Assembly (NCBI GenBank): GCA_027625915.1
Contig: JANTQA010000032.1
Location: 8,432,001-8,496,000 of the forward strand
Source of the DNA: Anaeramoeba flamelloides
Lineage: Eukaryota > Metamonada > Anaeramoebidae
Direction of reading: 5' to 3'
DNA: 64,000 nt
Shown: piece after piece, positions 62,184 to 64,000 of the stretch
How the letters are laid out: the number at the start of each line of letters is the position of its first letter
Position numbering within the stretch: the stretch's first letter is position 1
The notes under the pieces: model-generated
Database searches by the model: none
What the model was told of the DNA's origin: nothing
What the model saw: the letters and a program-made list of their open reading frames with translations, nothing else
Made by a program: the position numbers and the translations under genes

Positions 62184-63470
62184 ATAATTATTTCTAAATA
62201 AAATTCAATTTCAATTTTTACTTATCTTCAAGGAAACAAAATTATATTTATTTTTTTCTGTATTTTTTTAAATAACATAGGTTTAAAAATTTATTTATTC
62301 ATCAAAACTATCAGAAATTATTTAAAGTGTACTTTCAGCAAAAAAATTTTTTTGTAATTTTTTTTTTTTTTTTTTTCAAATCCAAAAATCCTGGTAGACA
62401 GGAAAAAATAGTTACTTAAAGGAAAAAAAGACTATTGGAATATATATATAGCATTAATCAGAACGCCCTATATTCTTTAATTTTTGAAATTTTTAGAATC
62501 TCAAAAATTTAAAAAATTGTAATGATAAAATTTTTTTGATTATAATTTAATCAGTTTTTATCAAAAATTCACATAAATATAAAAGTATTTTTAGTTTGAT
62601 TTTAAAAATACATCTACATTTTTTTTTTAGATTCGATGGTATAATATAAGGGTTTTTAATTTAGCACAAAATTGCAATATTCAAAAAAAAAAAAACTAAA
62701 AAAAAAAAGATTAACTTGATTTCATTACAAAGGAAAATGATTTTCTAATCAGATATAAACATAAAAAATAATGAATGATTTAAAAATGTCAAAAATGATA
62801 AATCACAAGAACCAAACCCACAAATATTTATTTTTTTGAGAAATATTAAATTATTTCAAATAATTTTTAAAATGTATCGAATAATCATTAAATTCTGAGT
62901 AAGGTTGGATTCTATAAAAAATCGAATTTATACAAGAAAGGGGTTGAATGTTATTCTAAAAAATAAAATGAATCATATAATAGAATCATACATAAAAATA
63001 TTTTTGAAGTTTTTCCAATCAGAATCAAAATGTGAAGACTCACTAGAATCATAACTTTGTCAATTAAAGTCTCATAAGCAAAGTTTTTTATTTGATATAA
63101 TAATGTATAAAAAAAAATGAATATAAGTCAATATATATTATAAATGTTTGAATCTTGTACAAAAAATCAGATATAATATCTTTAAGGGGTTCTCGTTACA
63201 TTAGATTCACCCCGAATAATTAAAGTATGTATTTTAATTGAAGATAAATTATTTTCGCCTACCCAATGGTTCAAATCGATCTATTAAAATCATATTATAA
63301 ATAGTATTTAACAATAAATTATTAGTTGTTTGAGTAAGGATCAAAATTAAAAAATTTTCATTGTTTATATTTTTTATTAATTAATTTTCCAAATCTAAAG
63401 AAAGAAATGGTCAATTAATCATATTAAAGTATATAAAAATTAATATTTAGAACATCCCAACTAACTAAAC
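62184..63470. other. 1.3 kb without a recognised gene
   Basis: AT-rich spacer between element L and family I copy 2. Nothing recognised. Confidence 0.5.
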
Positions 63471-63472
63471 TG

Positions 63473-64000
63473 GATTGCAAACTTTTGGACACAGTTTAAA
63501 CAGTTGAAAGTATAAAAATACCACTCTTTGCATTCAATTTGGAAATAATTTTGATTTTACAAACTATTTCATTTTTTATCTTTTTTGTTTTGTTTTCATT
63601 TCCTTTTATCCAATTACATAATATGTTTCGTTGGATCTAGAATTTTTTTCAAACGTTGATAGGAGGTTAGTGTTGAGTTTGTTAAATAGAAAAATCACAT
63701 TCAATTGTTGAGGGTATCTTATCTATTTTGATCAGTCAACAATTTTTAGAGAAATTTTAACAAATTAACCAATACATTTTTTATTCTTGTTCGTTTCATT
63801 ATTTTTAACAGACCAATTTTTATTTTCGGGTTTTATATTTTTTTTCTTATTTTTGAATGAAAATTATTACTGATAAAAATATTAATACTAGGCAACTTAA
63901 ATGTTGTTTTATATTATGTTTGAAAAAATATAATAAATAGGGTTTTTTTTTTTTTTCCTATTTTTGATTTTGGGTCTCTCCAAAATTTTGCAATGGAGTT
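63473..64000 (+). mobile_element. Family I, copy 2: non-autonomous element reaching the window end
   Basis: Aligns from GATTGCAAACTTTTGGACAC to the final CAATGGAGTT with 51658-52179. The right terminus falls at the window edge, so its target duplication cannot be checked. It shares with copy 1 the lack of the middle part present in 45300-46681. Confidence 0.8.

Overview
The window is very AT-rich nuclear eukaryotic DNA. Its evidence is GT..AG introns, an intronless near-standard actin gene, a spliceosome protein, a mitochondrial-import co-chaperone and low-complexity Lys/Glu/Asn/Ser-rich proteins encoded by A-rich codons. This fits a free-living amoeboid protist with a dictyostelid-like or Anaeramoeba-like style of genome. 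The sequence alone does not fix the lineage.

Seven protein genes can be supported. In order they are: a long low-complexity protein with a CH-like N-terminus (5990-10837, +, interrupted by several one-base frameshifts); PAM16/TIM16 (15701-16117, -); a calcineurin-like metallophosphoesterase (25591-26655, +); actin (32947-34071, +); a four-exon DENN-domain protein (43751-50388, +); SYF2 (53082-53987, +); and a two-exon family S28 serine peptidase (56715-58147, -). They do not form a pathway. They are ordinary housekeeping and regulatory genes separated by 1-10 kb of AT-rich DNA. No tRNA, rRNA, CRISPR array or retro-/virus-like element was recognised.

Most structure outside the genes is a community of small DNA transposons. 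By comparing copies within the window I separate about a dozen repeat families, labelled A-P here. Many have terminal inverted repeats and TA target duplications, as in the Tc1/mariner group. They include a 1.5-kb family sitting in (TA)n tracts (A, three copies), a 196-bp near-palindromic family with CAGTCAG ends (B, two fresh copies and one old one), 700-bp, 585-bp, 425-bp and 480-bp families (C, D, E, F), and a 522-bp family (I) with one longer copy carrying a relic of a transposase C-terminus. Several are nested: C inside D inside E (27161-28861), F inside E (4439-5349), and I beside a foldback inside M within the 3.2-kb third intron of the DENN gene. Nesting gives a relative age order.

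The most unusual object is a 1.2-kb element at 60951-62181. It has about 20-bp inverted ends. Just inside both ends lie arrays of an 8-bp motif, TCGCGATA, repeated 9 times on the left and 6 on the right at a steady 17-20 bp spacing. It looks like a transposon with phased subterminal protein-binding sites and is the best candidate for something undescribed.
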